From Candidatus Zixiibacteriota bacterium (GTDB lineage: Bacteria; Zixibacteria; MSB-5A5; GN15; FEB-12), in the NCBI GenBank assembly GCA_034003725.1, contig JAVEYB010000001.1, positions 394,641 through 458,640 of the forward strand: a stretch of DNA of 64,000 nt, read 5' to 3'. The notes under the pieces are model-generated. The model did no database searches. It saw nothing but the letters and a program-made list of their open reading frames with translations, and was not told where the DNA came from. How positions within the stretch are numbered: position 1 is the first letter of the stretch; each line of letters begins with the position of its first letter. Below, piece after piece: positions 16,398-28,900 of this stretch. Both the position numbers and the translations under genes were made by a program.

Positions 16398-17985
16398 GGG
16401 TCAGGACCTCTGTCTGCTTATGTATTGTATCGGTCGAAACACCGCCCCACTTCATGGCGAGCAGCGTGATATCGTCGTATTGGGGCGCTGCACCGACAAA
16501 CTGCTGGTGGCGTCGGAGTACCTGGCCGGCGAAATCGTGCGGCTGATGATGCCGCAGTTCGCTGATCAACGCCGTGAACCGTTCCATGCCGAACTCTTCG
16601 CGGGACTCGTTCTGTGCCTCGTTTATGCCATCGGTGTACTGGATAATCCAGTCGCCGGACTCGAGGGTCAGCTCCGACAATTCGATACGTTTTTCAAACT
16701 GATCGGGGGGCATCATCCCGAGCGGGTAGCCTTTGGTTTTGAAGAGGCGAATCCTTCCGCTGGCGGTGTTCATCACGATCAGCGGGTTGTGGCCGGCAGA
16801 GGCGAATTGAAAACGACCGGACCGGCTGTCGAGCAGCCCAAAGAACATCGTGACAAACATACCCCGCTTGATGTTCGAACCAAGCTCGCGATTGACTTCG
16901 CTGAGCACCTGATCCGGTCGATGGACACCGCGGGTTATTTTGCGGACCATGTCGCGAGTCAGCAACATGACCAGCATACCGGGGAGCGATTTCCCGGATA
17001 CGTCGGCCACCAGCAGTCCGAGCCGATGGTCATCGAATTCGATAAAATCGTAGTAGTCGCCGCCGACCTCGCGGGCGCTTCGGTAGGCGCCGCAGAATTC
17101 AAACCGGGAGTGTTTGGGGTACTCCTGCGGGAGGATATTGTTCTGGATCTCGCGGGCGATTTCCATTTCACGGGCGATACGATCCTGCTCGATCAGTTCT
17201 TTCTGGGCGCGATTGAGGCGGTCGCCCATGACGCGCAGCGTTTCGGCGAGATAGCCAAACTCGTTTCGGGCGCGAAGCGGGATATCGAGCACGATGTTAT
17301 CGAAATCTATTCGTTTCAGGCTATCCGTGATCGACCGGACCGGGCGCAGCTTCCGGTGCAGGGTCCACAGGGTGATCGGAATTCCCGCCAGCATCATCAC
17401 GACGGTAATCGAGGCTACCGCGACGATCGACCTCCGCCGCGCCTGCGTGATCTGGCCGGCCGACGACGCCACGGCCAGGGTACCGACCACAATGTCGTTC
17501 TCGAGGATGGGTATGGCGATGCGGACGGTATCGCCGCTGATTCGGGACTGTTCGCCCGGCCGGAGATCGGCGAACTGGACGCCTGCGGGAATCGGCTCCA
17601 GCCGGTCCTGTGCCACGACACGGGCGATATCGGTGTGGGCAAGAAACTGCCCGTCGTTGCCGGCGATCCCCGCCCAGAAGATATCGGGGTTATCCGTTGA
17701 CAGCCGCTTGCAGATGTTGTTGAGCATGAGAGCGTCGGGACCGTTGGCGGCGAGGATGCTTTTCCCTGCCGTCCGCGAATACGACCGCGCCTGTACCAGC
17801 AGTTTTTCGGCGACCGTTCTGGTGACGGTGTCGACATACTGGTCAGTGATGATATAGCCGGTCGTGGTCATGAGGACGAGAATCACGCCGCAGATATAGA
17901 GGGCGAACTCCCAGAGGATCGATCGCCGGAACTGCGATTCCTCAGGCCATCCGTCGGCAAGCGACCGTTTTTCGTCAGTCGTCAT
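16387..17985 (-). CDS. Membrane-bound SpoIIE/RsbU-type PP2C phosphatase
   Basis: A 532-residue signal-receiving serine phosphatase. TM1 (about 22-47) and TM2 (about 194-215) enclose an extracytoplasmic sensor of about 145 residues. A HAMP-like linker (about 215-265) and a coiled coil containing 'EIAREIQNNILP' follow, the linker usual in RsbU-like enzymes. The PP2C domain shows metal-binding Asp310 in 'REVGGDYYDF', Asp328 in 'LLVADVSGKSLPGM', 'IIQYTDGINEAQN' and the final 'YDDITLLAMK'. It would dephosphorylate a STAS antagonist in response to an envelope signal. It overlaps the PorV-TPR gene upstream by 11 bp and the STAS-HATPase gene downstream by 11 bp. Confidence 0.9.
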   Translation of the reverse strand: MTTDEKRSLADGWPEESQFRRSILWEFALYICGVILVLMTTTGYIITDQYVDTVTRTVAEKLLVQARSYSRTAGKSILAANGPDALMLNNICKRLSTDNPDIFWAGIAGNDGQFLAHTDIARVVAQDRLEPIPAGVQFADLRPGEQSRISGDTVRIAIPILENDIVVGTLAVASSAGQITQARRRSIVAVASITVVMMLAGIPITLWTLHRKLRPVRSITDSLKRIDFDNIVLDIPLRARNEFGYLAETLRVMGDRLNRAQKELIEQDRIAREMEIAREIQNNILPQEYPKHSRFEFCGAYRSAREVGGDYYDFIEFDDHRLGLLVADVSGKSLPGMLVMLLTRDMVRKITRGVHRPDQVLSEVNRELGSNIKRGMFVTMFFGLLDSRSGRFQFASAGHNPLIVMNTASGRIRLFKTKGYPLGMMPPDQFEKRIELSELTLESGDWIIQYTDGINEAQNESREEFGMERFTALISELRHHQPHDFAGQVLRRHQQFVGAAPQYDDITLLAMKWGGVSTDTIHKQTEVLTRAD

Positions 17986-19993
17986 AGGACAATTCTTCGA
18001 GTTTCCTGATCTCGTTTTCAGTCCGTTCGATATACCCGGCTATTTCTTTGTTATCGGGCGCCAGGGCGGCTGCCTTTCGCCAAATCGCAACTGCTTCGCG
18101 CAGTTGGTTTTTGCCATAGCGTTCCACGCCGACAAACTTGTACGCGTTAACGAGGTAGTCGCGGACAGACTGGTAACCGGGCGCCAGCCGATCGACGGTT
18201 TCCCATTGGGCGATGGCGGATTCGAGGTCACCCTGCTGGAAGGCCTGCTGAGCGGACCGATAGGCGGCCTCGACCTCACGAAGGATTTCGGCGCTGAGCG
18301 GCGCGGCCGCCGCCGGGGCGGTGGGCGTCGCGGGGCGCTGGCCTGCTCTCTTCATCTCCCGATCGATGCGGCTCTTGAGGTCCAGACACCACTGGTGACC
18401 CGGGAACAGTTCGATCGCGGACTCGAGCGCGTTGAGCGCGATGGAATATTCTCCGCGGCCGAAGGCGGTTGTTGCGGTCTCGCGGTAGCGTTCGAACTCG
18501 ACCCGTCGCTGAGCACGCCTGACGGCCTCATGGGACTCCGAATACTGATCTAGCAGCCGCACCACGGCGACCGCCTGGTCCACCTGACCGTAACTGAGCA
18601 GTGAGTCGACGGTCCAGAGACGCTGGCGGATCAACTCATCCTGGGCGGCCGACCGCGAGATGGCGTCGTTGGCCTGTCGGAGGAGGCTCTGCGCCTGCTC
18701 GGAGGCAGGTACTTCGGTCAAGGCGCGGCCGGCGAAATATCGCGCGGCCAGATAATCCATGGCCGCCAGTTCCATTTGCGCCGAGTCCAGGTACTGACTG
18801 TAGCGCACCGCCCGGCGCGATTCGTCAAGTTTCTCACGCGCTTCGGTCGCGAACCGGATGATGTCGGTGGTATCCACCTGGCTGGTCACCGCCATGAAGC
18901 GGGCGCGGTCGAACAGATCAGCGGCGTCTTCGAGCATCCCCGATTCGAGGGCCACCCGGCCCTGTTCGACCAGAGCTATGACTGCCTCGCGGTTGCGACC
19001 AACCAGACGCTCGTTCATAAGGGAATTAAACTCGGCCTCGCGGCGTTCGCGGCGGTCGTTTCGCCGTTCGGTCATGGTGCGTCCGAACGACGTGGTCAGC
19101 GTGAACATGTGCAATTCACCCATGTCGCGATCCACCAGCGCGTAGTCGAAGCGGATCAGGCGATAGGTGAGACCGATACCGAACGAAAGGCGGCTGTCGC
19201 GCACGCCCGAACGGAGATGCAGGAGGTCGGCGAGACTGTATTCGATGCCGAGCGCAAACGCGGCTTCGACCCGGTCGACCTTGCTCAAGGTCGCCGATAT
19301 AGTCAGTTCGTGGTCCCAGAACGATCCCGGGCTGAGGGCGGCCGCGACACCGACGTCGATGGTGAACGGGTAGCGGGTGGTCACCTCCGCGAGGTCCATG
19401 GCGGGCCTGACCACATTGCGCCCGCTGATCACCGCACTGACATGATGCAGCCATGCGAGCGGTGATTCGAAACGTCGGCCGAGGGCCAGACTGACGCCGG
19501 GCGATGTGGTGGCGCTGTACGAGTCAATGGAGTGGTGTTCCATACTCAGCGTCGCGCCGACATCGTACCCCGACAGCATTCTGCCGTAGGCCACAAAGAA
19601 CCCCAGACGGGTGTCGTCGAAATCACCGAGATAGGCATTCGCCGCGTCTCTTTTCTCGATGCCGTCGATGCCAAGGCGAAAAACACCGATGCCGAGCGTA
19701 CCAAAGTCCAGCGTCGGGACAACCGCGCCCAGATACTGGTAGGCGACATCGCTCTCGTACAACTGCGAGTGAAAGCCGGCGACGCTGTACTGCTCGGCAC
19801 GGCTCAGACGTGACGGATTCCAGAACGGGGCTGTCGCAAAGTCGGAGAGGGCGATCGCCGATCCACCGAGAGCCAGATCGCGCGCACCGGCGCCGAACCC
19901 GAAGGGGGATTCGGTCCCGGCGTCATCGGACGCATATGCCGGCGTACCGACGGCAAGTCCGACCAGCAGCAGGTATGCACACATCGGTCTCAT
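17975..19993 (-). CDS. PorV-like outer-membrane barrel fused to a TPR-like helical domain
   Basis: A 672-residue exported protein. A signal peptide (about 1-21) is followed by 'GFGAGARDLALGGSAIALSD' and 'APFWNPSRLSRAEQYSV', the opening typical of the PorV/PorQ (UPF0164) outer-membrane family. The beta-barrel runs to about 310. After a very basic/acidic linker ('TERRNDRRERREAEFNSL'), residues about 330-670 are helical with TPR-like repeats. PorV proteins take part in type IX-type secretion and attachment of surface proteins. Here the gene overlaps the giant surface protein gene by an ATGA, which supports a dedicated export or anchoring partner. The TPR extension is not part of ordinary PorV and may contact periplasmic partners. 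Confidence 0.8.
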   Translation of the reverse strand: MRPMCAYLLLVGLAVGTPAYASDDAGTESPFGFGAGARDLALGGSAIALSDFATAPFWNPSRLSRAEQYSVAGFHSQLYESDVAYQYLGAVVPTLDFGTLGIGVFRLGIDGIEKRDAANAYLGDFDDTRLGFFVAYGRMLSGYDVGATLSMEHHSIDSYSATTSPGVSLALGRRFESPLAWLHHVSAVISGRNVVRPAMDLAEVTTRYPFTIDVGVAAALSPGSFWDHELTISATLSKVDRVEAAFALGIEYSLADLLHLRSGVRDSRLSFGIGLTYRLIRFDYALVDRDMGELHMFTLTTSFGRTMTERRNDRRERREAEFNSLMNERLVGRNREAVIALVEQGRVALESGMLEDAADLFDRARFMAVTSQVDTTDIIRFATEAREKLDESRRAVRYSQYLDSAQMELAAMDYLAARYFAGRALTEVPASEQAQSLLRQANDAISRSAAQDELIRQRLWTVDSLLSYGQVDQAVAVVRLLDQYSESHEAVRRAQRRVEFERYRETATTAFGRGEYSIALNALESAIELFPGHQWCLDLKSRIDREMKRAGQRPATPTAPAAAAPLSAEILREVEAAYRSAQQAFQQGDLESAIAQWETVDRLAPGYQSVRDYLVNAYKFVGVERYGKNQLREAVAIWRKAAALAPDNKEIAGYIERTENEIRKLEELSYDD

Positions 19994-22900
19994 CGCAGTA
20001 TCGCCACCTTTCGACGGACCGATTCCGTGCCGCCCGATACGTAGCGGGCCGTTATGCGGCAGAAGTATGTTCCGGGAACGACGTCGAGCCCGGCGTCGTT
20101 GCGACCGTCCCAGCGATCCTGTGAATACGCGCCGGCGACGCGGTAGTCATCCCTTGTTATATCGAGAACCTTGGCGCCCGTGATGGTGAACAATTCGATG
20201 TCGACATAGGCGGCCTCGGGGAGGACGAAGCCGATTGTTGTTTCCTCGCCGGACGCCGCATTAAAGGGATTGGGATAGTTCGTAAAGGATTCTTCGAGCC
20301 CACCGGCGGTCACGGAAATCTCGGCGCCAAGCAACGGATAGGCTGCTTGCACCAGCAGCGGGTAGATGGTGGTCGCGAGATTCTGATCGGCCAGCGAGAC
20401 GGCGTTGGAATCAGCAAGCTGGACGGCGAAGTTGCCCAGCGGGGCATCGGGGCGAATATCACCCAACAGCACGATGTCCACATCGGCACCCTGTGCGATC
20501 GTATACCCGCCGGGGACAGCAAGCATGAGCGAGTCGCCGCTGAGAATCGAGTCAGTGGCGACACGGTCGCCGTCTATATTCAGATGCACCGCGTTCAGCA
20601 ATTCGACGGCGGGCACTTCGTGAAAGCCGGCGCCATCGCGCGACATCAACCGCCCACAGACCGCGTGCAGCAACAGGTCTCCCTGGGGGGTCGAGCCGTC
20701 GTAGGTGAGTGTCGCCGTGTACAACGGGACCTGGACCTGCCCTCTCGGAACCAGCCTGGCCGTTCCGGTCTGGGTCGCGAGAACAGGTCGCCCGGCTGGC
20801 TGCAGGATTCGAATTGCGGGAGACACATAAGGAATAGACTCGCCACAGCCGGGGGACACGACCACACCCGTGTGGCTGCTGGTGTCGCTGACATCATGCA
20901 GGATCACGTCGGCTTCGTCGTGCAACCGGATGACCAGATGTTCGACCGGCGTGTCGCTCTCGATATCGGCGATCAGCGCCACCTGCAGGCTGTCGCCGGG
21001 ATTGATCGTCACTGCGCCATCGGGGAAGGCGAACAGCGTGTAATCGCCTGACTGCTGGAACGTGGGCATGTATGCGACGGTACCGGGAAGCGTTGACAAT
21101 CCGACGCGATCGAACAGACTGGCGGGATCAAGCGGTGTGTCGAGCGAGTCAGTAATGCGAACGGTCACCCCGGTCAACTGCTGCGGCGAGTACATGTCCC
21201 CCGCGGCGTAGTGAATGGTCAATCCCAGAAGTGCAATCGAGTCGCTGCCAGCGATCACCGAGCCGTAGGCCGCCGGTGTCAGGCAGGCCTGCGGCGCGAC
21301 AGCAGCCTGGCGGAACGACGCGAGGCTCGACAGAATCGGGAAGCCGGAAACGGCGGTCGCCAGCGGCGCATCATCGGACACCGCCGTGAGCGGGGCACCG
21401 GAGCTGAGGTCCCGGACCACAAACCGCGTGCTGTCGCTGATGTGCATGGCGAAATCAATGGCGGGCGCGTCGGCGGCGGCATCGATCACCAATCGAATCG
21501 AATCAAGCTCTCCGGGGCTTACGGTCACGGGCGACACCAGTATGACGGACACGACGGCACTGTCGAGCGCCAGGCCGCTCGCTTCGCCGATGACCGTTTG
21601 ATTGCGGACGATGCTCAGTCGCGTACAGATTTCGGACGCGGGAATCTCCTGGAGCGTTTCATCGACAAACGACACCGTCAGCGCGGTCAACTGTATCTGT
21701 GAACTGGACAGGGCCCCGGGATGGCGCAGATGCACTTGCAGCAATGCGACCCCGTCCTGACCGAAATTGACAGTGGCGGGGGCAAGCGAGCGGTACGACA
21801 CCGCCATCTGCTCCGACGGCTCGTCGATCCGACATGAAGCGGTGCTGATGGGGAAAGTCAGCGTCGGTGACAGTGTCACCGGCAGCTCGGTATTGTGATC
21901 GGCGACCGGCACGGAGGACGGGCTGTCGAGGCGAAGCGCGAAGTCATGGGCGGTGGCGGAATCGCTGATATCCACGAGCAGTGAGAGCAGTCTCGAGTCT
22001 CCCGGCACAACTACGATAGGCTGGGTGAAGGTGAATGTGACAGCGGACTGCGCGGGTACGACTTCAATCGCCGAAAGCGTCGTGTACCCACTAGACAGCA
22101 CCATGCGCGAGAAAGCATCGGAGGCGTCCTGCGGCTGTCCTGATGCGTCGGTGACGGAGATCGTGAGACCGGCGAGCTCCACGGCGGCGGTCGTATCACT
22201 GGAATCCGGGTGCGTTATTTCAATACTCAGCGGGAAGACGTTGGTCTGCCCCTTTGTCACCGCGGTGGGAGTCGAGTTAATGAAGTGCAGTGGTACATCG
22301 TATGCCGGCGCCTGCAGTGCAGTTTCGGCTGTCCGAACGACCGCGGAAGAATCCGGGATGGTCGGCTCGTACGCACTCAGTTCCCATGAAGCGGCGCCGG
22401 GCGCCTGTGCCGTATAGAAGAATGTGAAGGTTACCTGCTCGTCGATCCCGAGCGGTACCGGTCCCGAAAATGCGCTGTCCAGAGCGGCGGGCCCATTGAC
22501 GGTGCAAATGCCGAAGACGCTGTCCATCGGCAGGTTCAACACGTTGGTGACCGTGGTAGCGATAGCGATCGTCTGCCCCACGGAGTACGAGGAATTGACC
22601 GGGACGTTGCTGATTCGCAAACCGGAGGTCGACACCACAAAGGTGTTGTCGGTAATCAGCGCCTCGTCACGCGGGCCGTCGTTGGCCGACTCGTACGTGC
22701 ACCCGTTGACCGGCACGGACAACTTCAGGGCGGCTCCGGGTGTCGCCGTCAGCGAGACATCACACAGGACAAAGAGCACCGGGGCGGGAGCGCTGACCGG
22801 CAGATCGATCGAGCCGAGGCTCCATGACCCACTGCTTCCAACCAGCGTACCGAGCAGGGAATCACCGGCCTGCCAGGCGCTGTCCGCATTCGTGTCGAGC

Positions 22901-25900
22901 CACAGCGTCAGGCGGTCGAAGTCGGTATCGGCGGCCGATTGCAGGTTTTCTACGACGAGAGATTCCAGAACATCCGGCTGGTCGCCGTTTACTGCGGGTG
23001 TCATCGCAAACACCGGCACGAGCGTATCACCGGGCCGAAGTGAACGAGCCTCAATCAGGGGCGCGTGATACTGCGCCCGTACGGAGCCATCAACCGTTCG
23101 GAATCCTCCGCTTTGCAGCGGAAAGTCACCGTTAATAGTGACCGGCACCGCAAAGGCAAGATCGGCGGTGTTGTCGACCGACACGGCCAGGCTGTCGCCA
23201 TCAATGGCGTTCAGCGGCACGTCCGCGATCGCAAAGAAATAGGACAACGATTCCGGCGGCAACGGTATGTCGATACCGGTCAGGTCAAGCGCACCGCTCT
23301 TGAATGAGCCGGTGGACACCAGCGTGTCGCCGTCGAAAATACGGTTCCGGTTATTGTCGAAGTAGAGCCGCACCTGCCCGAGTTCGGAATCGGCAAAGTC
23401 CTGATCCGACCAGCTGACCGTGCGATTGCTCAGGCTGACCGATCGCAGGGTCTGCGCCCTTCCGACGTAGCCGTTGTACAACGCCAGGGTGAGCAGGGAG
23501 ACGGCATTCTGTCCCGGCGCGACGACCGATCCGGGATCGGGCAGGGCGATCGCCGTGACGCGATTGGATTGGAAGATGAGGTGCGTGTGTGGGTTGGCAA
23601 TTCCCTCGTCGTCCGGTCCTACCGTACCCGAGATATAGCCGATCAGCCCGTGCGGAATCTCCAGATCGAGCGTGCCACCCTCGCGGTTGTCGGCAGCAAC
23701 GCTCACGGTAATGTAGAACCGCGTCGTGGGCGTCAGCAGCGGATACAACCCGGCGGACAGCGCCCAGGAAAGCCCATCGAAAGTGAACTGTCCGACCAAA
23801 ACGCTTGCTGCGGAAAACGTGCCGGAACCGTTGTCGGCCCACAGTTTCATATTATCGAGCGCAACTATTTCGTCAACGGTGCCTCGGTTTATGACGCGCA
23901 CCTGATAGAGAGCGTCGGTATCATAGCCGTTGCGCGGCAGTTCGAAATCGAGGACCATTTGGTCGACCTGGCCCCCGAAGAGGCTGCGGCCTGCAAGCGT
24001 GTTGACAATGACGGCCGCGGCCGGGAACGCGTTAACGGTAAAGGTCTTGCTGTTCGTAATGGGGAACGTCCCGGCAACTGCCACGCCCGGTGTGCACCAG
24101 ATGTGTCCACCGTCCTCGAACATGAATCCAATGGTGTTGCCGTTTTTGGCATTTCGAAGACTGATGGCGGCGCTCAGGGCGACGGTCAACGCGCCGCCGT
24201 TGCCCGCAATTGTCAGGCCCCCGGTGGCGAATTTGACGACGCCGTTGGTGAGGGTGGCGGTCGCCACGAGTGAGTCAAGCACGCTGCTGTTGTCGGCCGA
24301 TCTCGTGATGAAGAGGAAGACACTGTCGATCTGGCTGTCAAGCTGATCCTGTGTGGCGCCGTCGTGATCGACGGCAGCGAGCGCAAACTCCACGCTGTCG
24401 ACGACAACGGCGCTGGAATACGTGTTGGTTATGCGTGCGGCCAGCATCGCGTCGCTTTCTTGTCCGGGAATCAGCTCACCGCCGGCGACCGGTATTGCGA
24501 TCACGGAGAGGGCCTCGAATGTGGTGATGGCGAAGGTGTCGATCGCCGCCGTGGGGAGATCAACCGGTCCGTCGTTGCCGGAGACAACCTGAATGCCGTT
24601 GACCGGGACATACGGAATCAGTGTCGCTCCATTGGTCGGGAAGGCGGCCACCGACGCACCAACATAGAACCGCGTGTTGGGGTCTACCAGCGGCACGTTC
24701 AAGCCGGTGACCGTCCACCGGTCTCCGGTGAAGTACATCCGGCCGACGTAGTGCTCGCTTGCCGCTTCGTCCCACGTCGCGTTTACCTCTTCGAGGAAGA
24801 GCGACAGGGAGTCAAAATCGTTCGGTCCGGACGTTCCGAGCGAAGCGAGGCTGAACATTTGCAGGGTATCCGCCTGATAGCCGTTTCGCGGAATGTCTAC
24901 GGTCATGACGTGATAGATGTCAGCCGACGGTTCCAGACTGTCGATGCTCGTCGGCGAGAAGCGCAGTTGAGCCGCTACCAGACCATCGACAATCGATACG
25001 CCCAGCGAATTCAGGGAGTCCGGGCCGGCCGGGACCGTCGCATCGGCGGTCGTTATGTCCACCCGGCTGCAGTACAAATCCAACGAATCGGAGTCGCGGG
25101 AGAACAGATTCACTGCGCCGCCGACCAGCAGTACGATCTGAGAGTCCGACGGTATCACGAGTGGAGCGAAAGCAAACGACGCCGGGGTGCTGCTGTACGC
25201 CGCCCAATCCAACAGGCTGTCGGCGGGAGTCAGGAGCGAATCACTGTCCGAATCCAGATAGACTGCGACCGAATCGATATTGGTCAGCCGCTCGGCAGCG
25301 GAACCCGGACCCCGGGTGGCATCGCGGACCATCAGTCCGGTAATCGCTCTGTCGTCGGCGAAGTAGTTGTGAAATGACAGCGACAGTAGCGGCGCACGTA
25401 TCTCCCCCGGTCTGACGTAGGAACTGCCCAGTGCTATGGCCGAAACCACGATTTCGTCGACGTCGACGAAGTCGCTGGTGTCGGCAACTCCGGCGAGGCT
25501 GCTGACGGCGGCCACCTTCCCCTTTCCGGCCGAGGTTGCGACGAACAGACCGGAATCGTTGATTGTTCCCACGCGGCCGAGCGCACGCCAGTCGATGGAA
25601 CCGACATCGGTTGCATTCGAATCAGCATCGTAACCGGTAATGGTGAATTGCACGGTATCGCCGATGCGCACGGCGATGCTTGGCGGTGCGATTTCGAGTC
25701 GCTGCAGTCCGCCGGGAACCACTTCCAGAGACGCGGTCGTATCGGTCGGACCGAGATCGGATTCGGCGACGGCACGGGCGGTGCCGACGACCGATGCGGT
25801 GAATAATCCCGAAGCGTCAATCTGGCCGACGGGTCCGGTCAGGGAATACGAGATTGTCCCCGGGTCGCGCAGGTTGCCGTACACATCAAATCCTTCAACC

Positions 25901-28900
25901 GTGTATTGCAGTGTGGAATCTGCGGAAACCAGCGCGGAATCGGGGCTGAGTTCGATGGATGCAAGTGCACCGGGTATCACCTGAATGACGCCCGACGTAT
26001 CCGAGATTCCGAGGACGACCGTCTCGCAGAGGGGATCGTGATCGGTACCCCGGTCGTAGTGCTGCTGGATCTGGAACGTCGTGAGAGCACGATCGAAAAT
26101 CGCCACCTCGTCTATCCGGCCGTCGAAGTAACGGCTTCCCGACGTCCAGCCGATGGTGTAGGGTTGTGTGCCTCCGCCGAGTACGGAGACCTGCGCCGGA
26201 TCTGAGTCAATCAGTTGTCCATTTATGTAAAGCGCGACGGTCGAGCCGTCGAACGTCGCCGCTACGTGAGTCCACGTGAGTGCGGAGATGGAATTGGACA
26301 ATGAGTTCGGAGCAAAGCTATGAACGTCGCTGCCGTCGGTTGTCGTAAAGCGAATCCCGTTGGAGAGTGCGTCAATTTCAAGAGCGAACGCGCTGCTGCG
26401 CCCGACAATCCCCCGATCGCGAAGAAGGGCGATGTTATCGGGGCGGATCCACGCCATAACGGTCAAGGCCGCAGTCAGACCATCGGCGCTTGGAGCCGTC
26501 AGATACTCTCCGGGAGTATCGCCGTCGAAGTCCAGCGACATGCCCACGAGGCCCGCGATCGAGGCGGGACAGTCAACGCAGGTCGCGTCGTCGCCTTCGT
26601 CGATATCCGGGTAGGGCGGCCCGGTTGTCTTGTTGAGCGGCCAGTAGTGGACGAGATCGGTCGGGCAAATGGGTGTGCCCTCGCCGCCGCTCGAAGCTAC
26701 AATGTATCCGCTGCCGACGGTGGTAGGGCTGAACACGCCGACGGCATCCATGTTTCCGATGCCGTCAAGAACCGTCCATTGCGGCACGATTTGTGGATCG
26801 GAGACGTTGCCGTCGGCGTCGCGAGATACGGCGCTGAAATCGATGCTGCTGTCAACCGAAACGGTAGCAGTATACGGCGAGACATCAAGCTGTGTGGGGA
26901 GGCCGGCAGCGACGGTCAGCAACCCGGACGTATCCGCAATCGCGGCGCTATAGGTGGCGACGACGGCATCGCTTCCGGGCGTGGTCAGCGTCAGCGACGA
27001 AGAGGTGCCGCTGACGGGTGTCAGCGAACCGATCACCCCGCCGCCGGACCACGACCACGTCACGACGATATCGCCCAGCAGGACATCGGCGATGTCGTAA
27101 CCCCGACAGTACACTGTCATCCCGTCGTTGTCCGTAGTGGCAATTGTGTTGCCGACCGGGGTGCCGTCGAGCCACTCCACGTGTACGTGATGCAGCGCGC
27201 CATCGGAGATCACACGCACTGAGGCCGTGTCCGCAAGACCGCTGTAGGTGGCGGTGACCCGGTAGTTGGGCGGCGAGACGTCTGTTCCGGCGAGGTAGAG
27301 GCCAAGTGAGCTTATGCTGCCGGTGGGATCATCGGTTGCCCAAACGACCGAATCGGTGAGATCATGTACGAAGTAGCCGCCGGCGTCGTAGCCGGCAGCA
27401 GTGAACTGGATGGAATCAAGGATTTCGATGACCGCGCTGTCCGGCTCGATCGCGATTGAGGAGATCGGGGCGGGCAATACGGTGATGGTCACGAGTTCAG
27501 TGTCACTGAGGTCCCCGTCGGCCGCCATGACGGTGATGTCGTATGTACCTTCCTGAGTGTAGCTCGGGGTAAACGAAAACGTCCCGGTGCCATCGCCGTC
27601 GTCGGTAAACGATGCACCGACCGGGGCGGACTGAAGGATCAGTTCAGGTGTTTCACCATCGGGATCGGCCGCGGAGATTTCCAGGTTCAGCGTCTGCCCT
27701 TCTTCAACCGACTGAGCGCCGATGGGGGTCAGGACCGGGGGCCTGTTCGTGTTTTCGACATCAACTTCCAACTCAGCGGTGTCGGACAGCTCACCGTCGG
27801 AGGCGATGATCAGGATCTCGTATTCGCCGGCCTGAGTGAAATCGGGGGTGAACTCAAGCAAACCCGTACGGTCACCGTGGTCCGAGAAGGTGGCGTTGTC
27901 CGGCAGATCCTCCGCTGTCAGGACGAGGACGTCGTTTTCCGGATCGGCGGCAGTAACGTCGATCGTGAGTAACTGGTTTTCGTAGACGGACGTGTCGGGC
28001 AGCTCGGCGACCACGGGCGCCTCATTGGGCTGGTTGTACTCAAATGCACCCAGATCCGGCGCCGAACCCTTGTAGGGAAATCCGAGATCAAGTCCGGCGT
28101 TGATAGCGGGTGACCCGCTTTGAAGCGTAAAGTCGCCGGCAGCCGTATCGACAAAGAGCGGATCGACGACAACGCCTCCGGCAGAATCCACAACGCCCCC
28201 GGTGTAGTTTCCTTCCGTATTCGACCAGGTCAGATTGAAGGCAGCGGTATTCTCGACCTTGGCGCTTATACCACCGAGGTTCTTTACTGCGATATTGTTG
28301 ATGATCCTGCCGTCTGCGATGTTGGAGTGGAGGGAAATGCCGTAACCGGTGCAGCCAAACACGGTGTTGTTATATATTCGCGGCGAAGTACCCAGTGCAA
28401 TAAATCGAATGCCTGCACTTCCCGTATGGGTAACCAGGTTGCCGAACAGCGTATTGCCGCTCCCGTCGACGAGGATGCCCTCAGTCTGCACGTGATGGAA
28501 ATAGCAGTCCCGGATGAGATTCGAGCTGCCATCGACGAGCACGGCCGTGGCGTCGTAGTTGGTCACCTGAACGCTCCGCAAGACTATGTAGCTTGCGGTG
28601 ATCTGAAGTCCGATAAAGGCGTGGTTACTGCCATTGATAATTGCAGATCCGAGCTCGCTTCCCAGGTAGGTAATCGGACTGGCGAGAGTGCCGGATGTCG
28701 AGAGAGTCATGGTCGCAGTCGGGTAGTATGTGCCGGGGAGCATGAAGACGGTGTCGCCGGGGACGAGAATCCCCATGCGGTCGCCGCGGTCGAGACTGAG
28801 CCACGCGCCCCCTACAGTCAGGCCGTCGGAAGCGTCACTCCCTGATGGCGAGACGTAATATGTCGTGGCGTACCCTCCCCCAGCCACGAGTAATGCGGCG

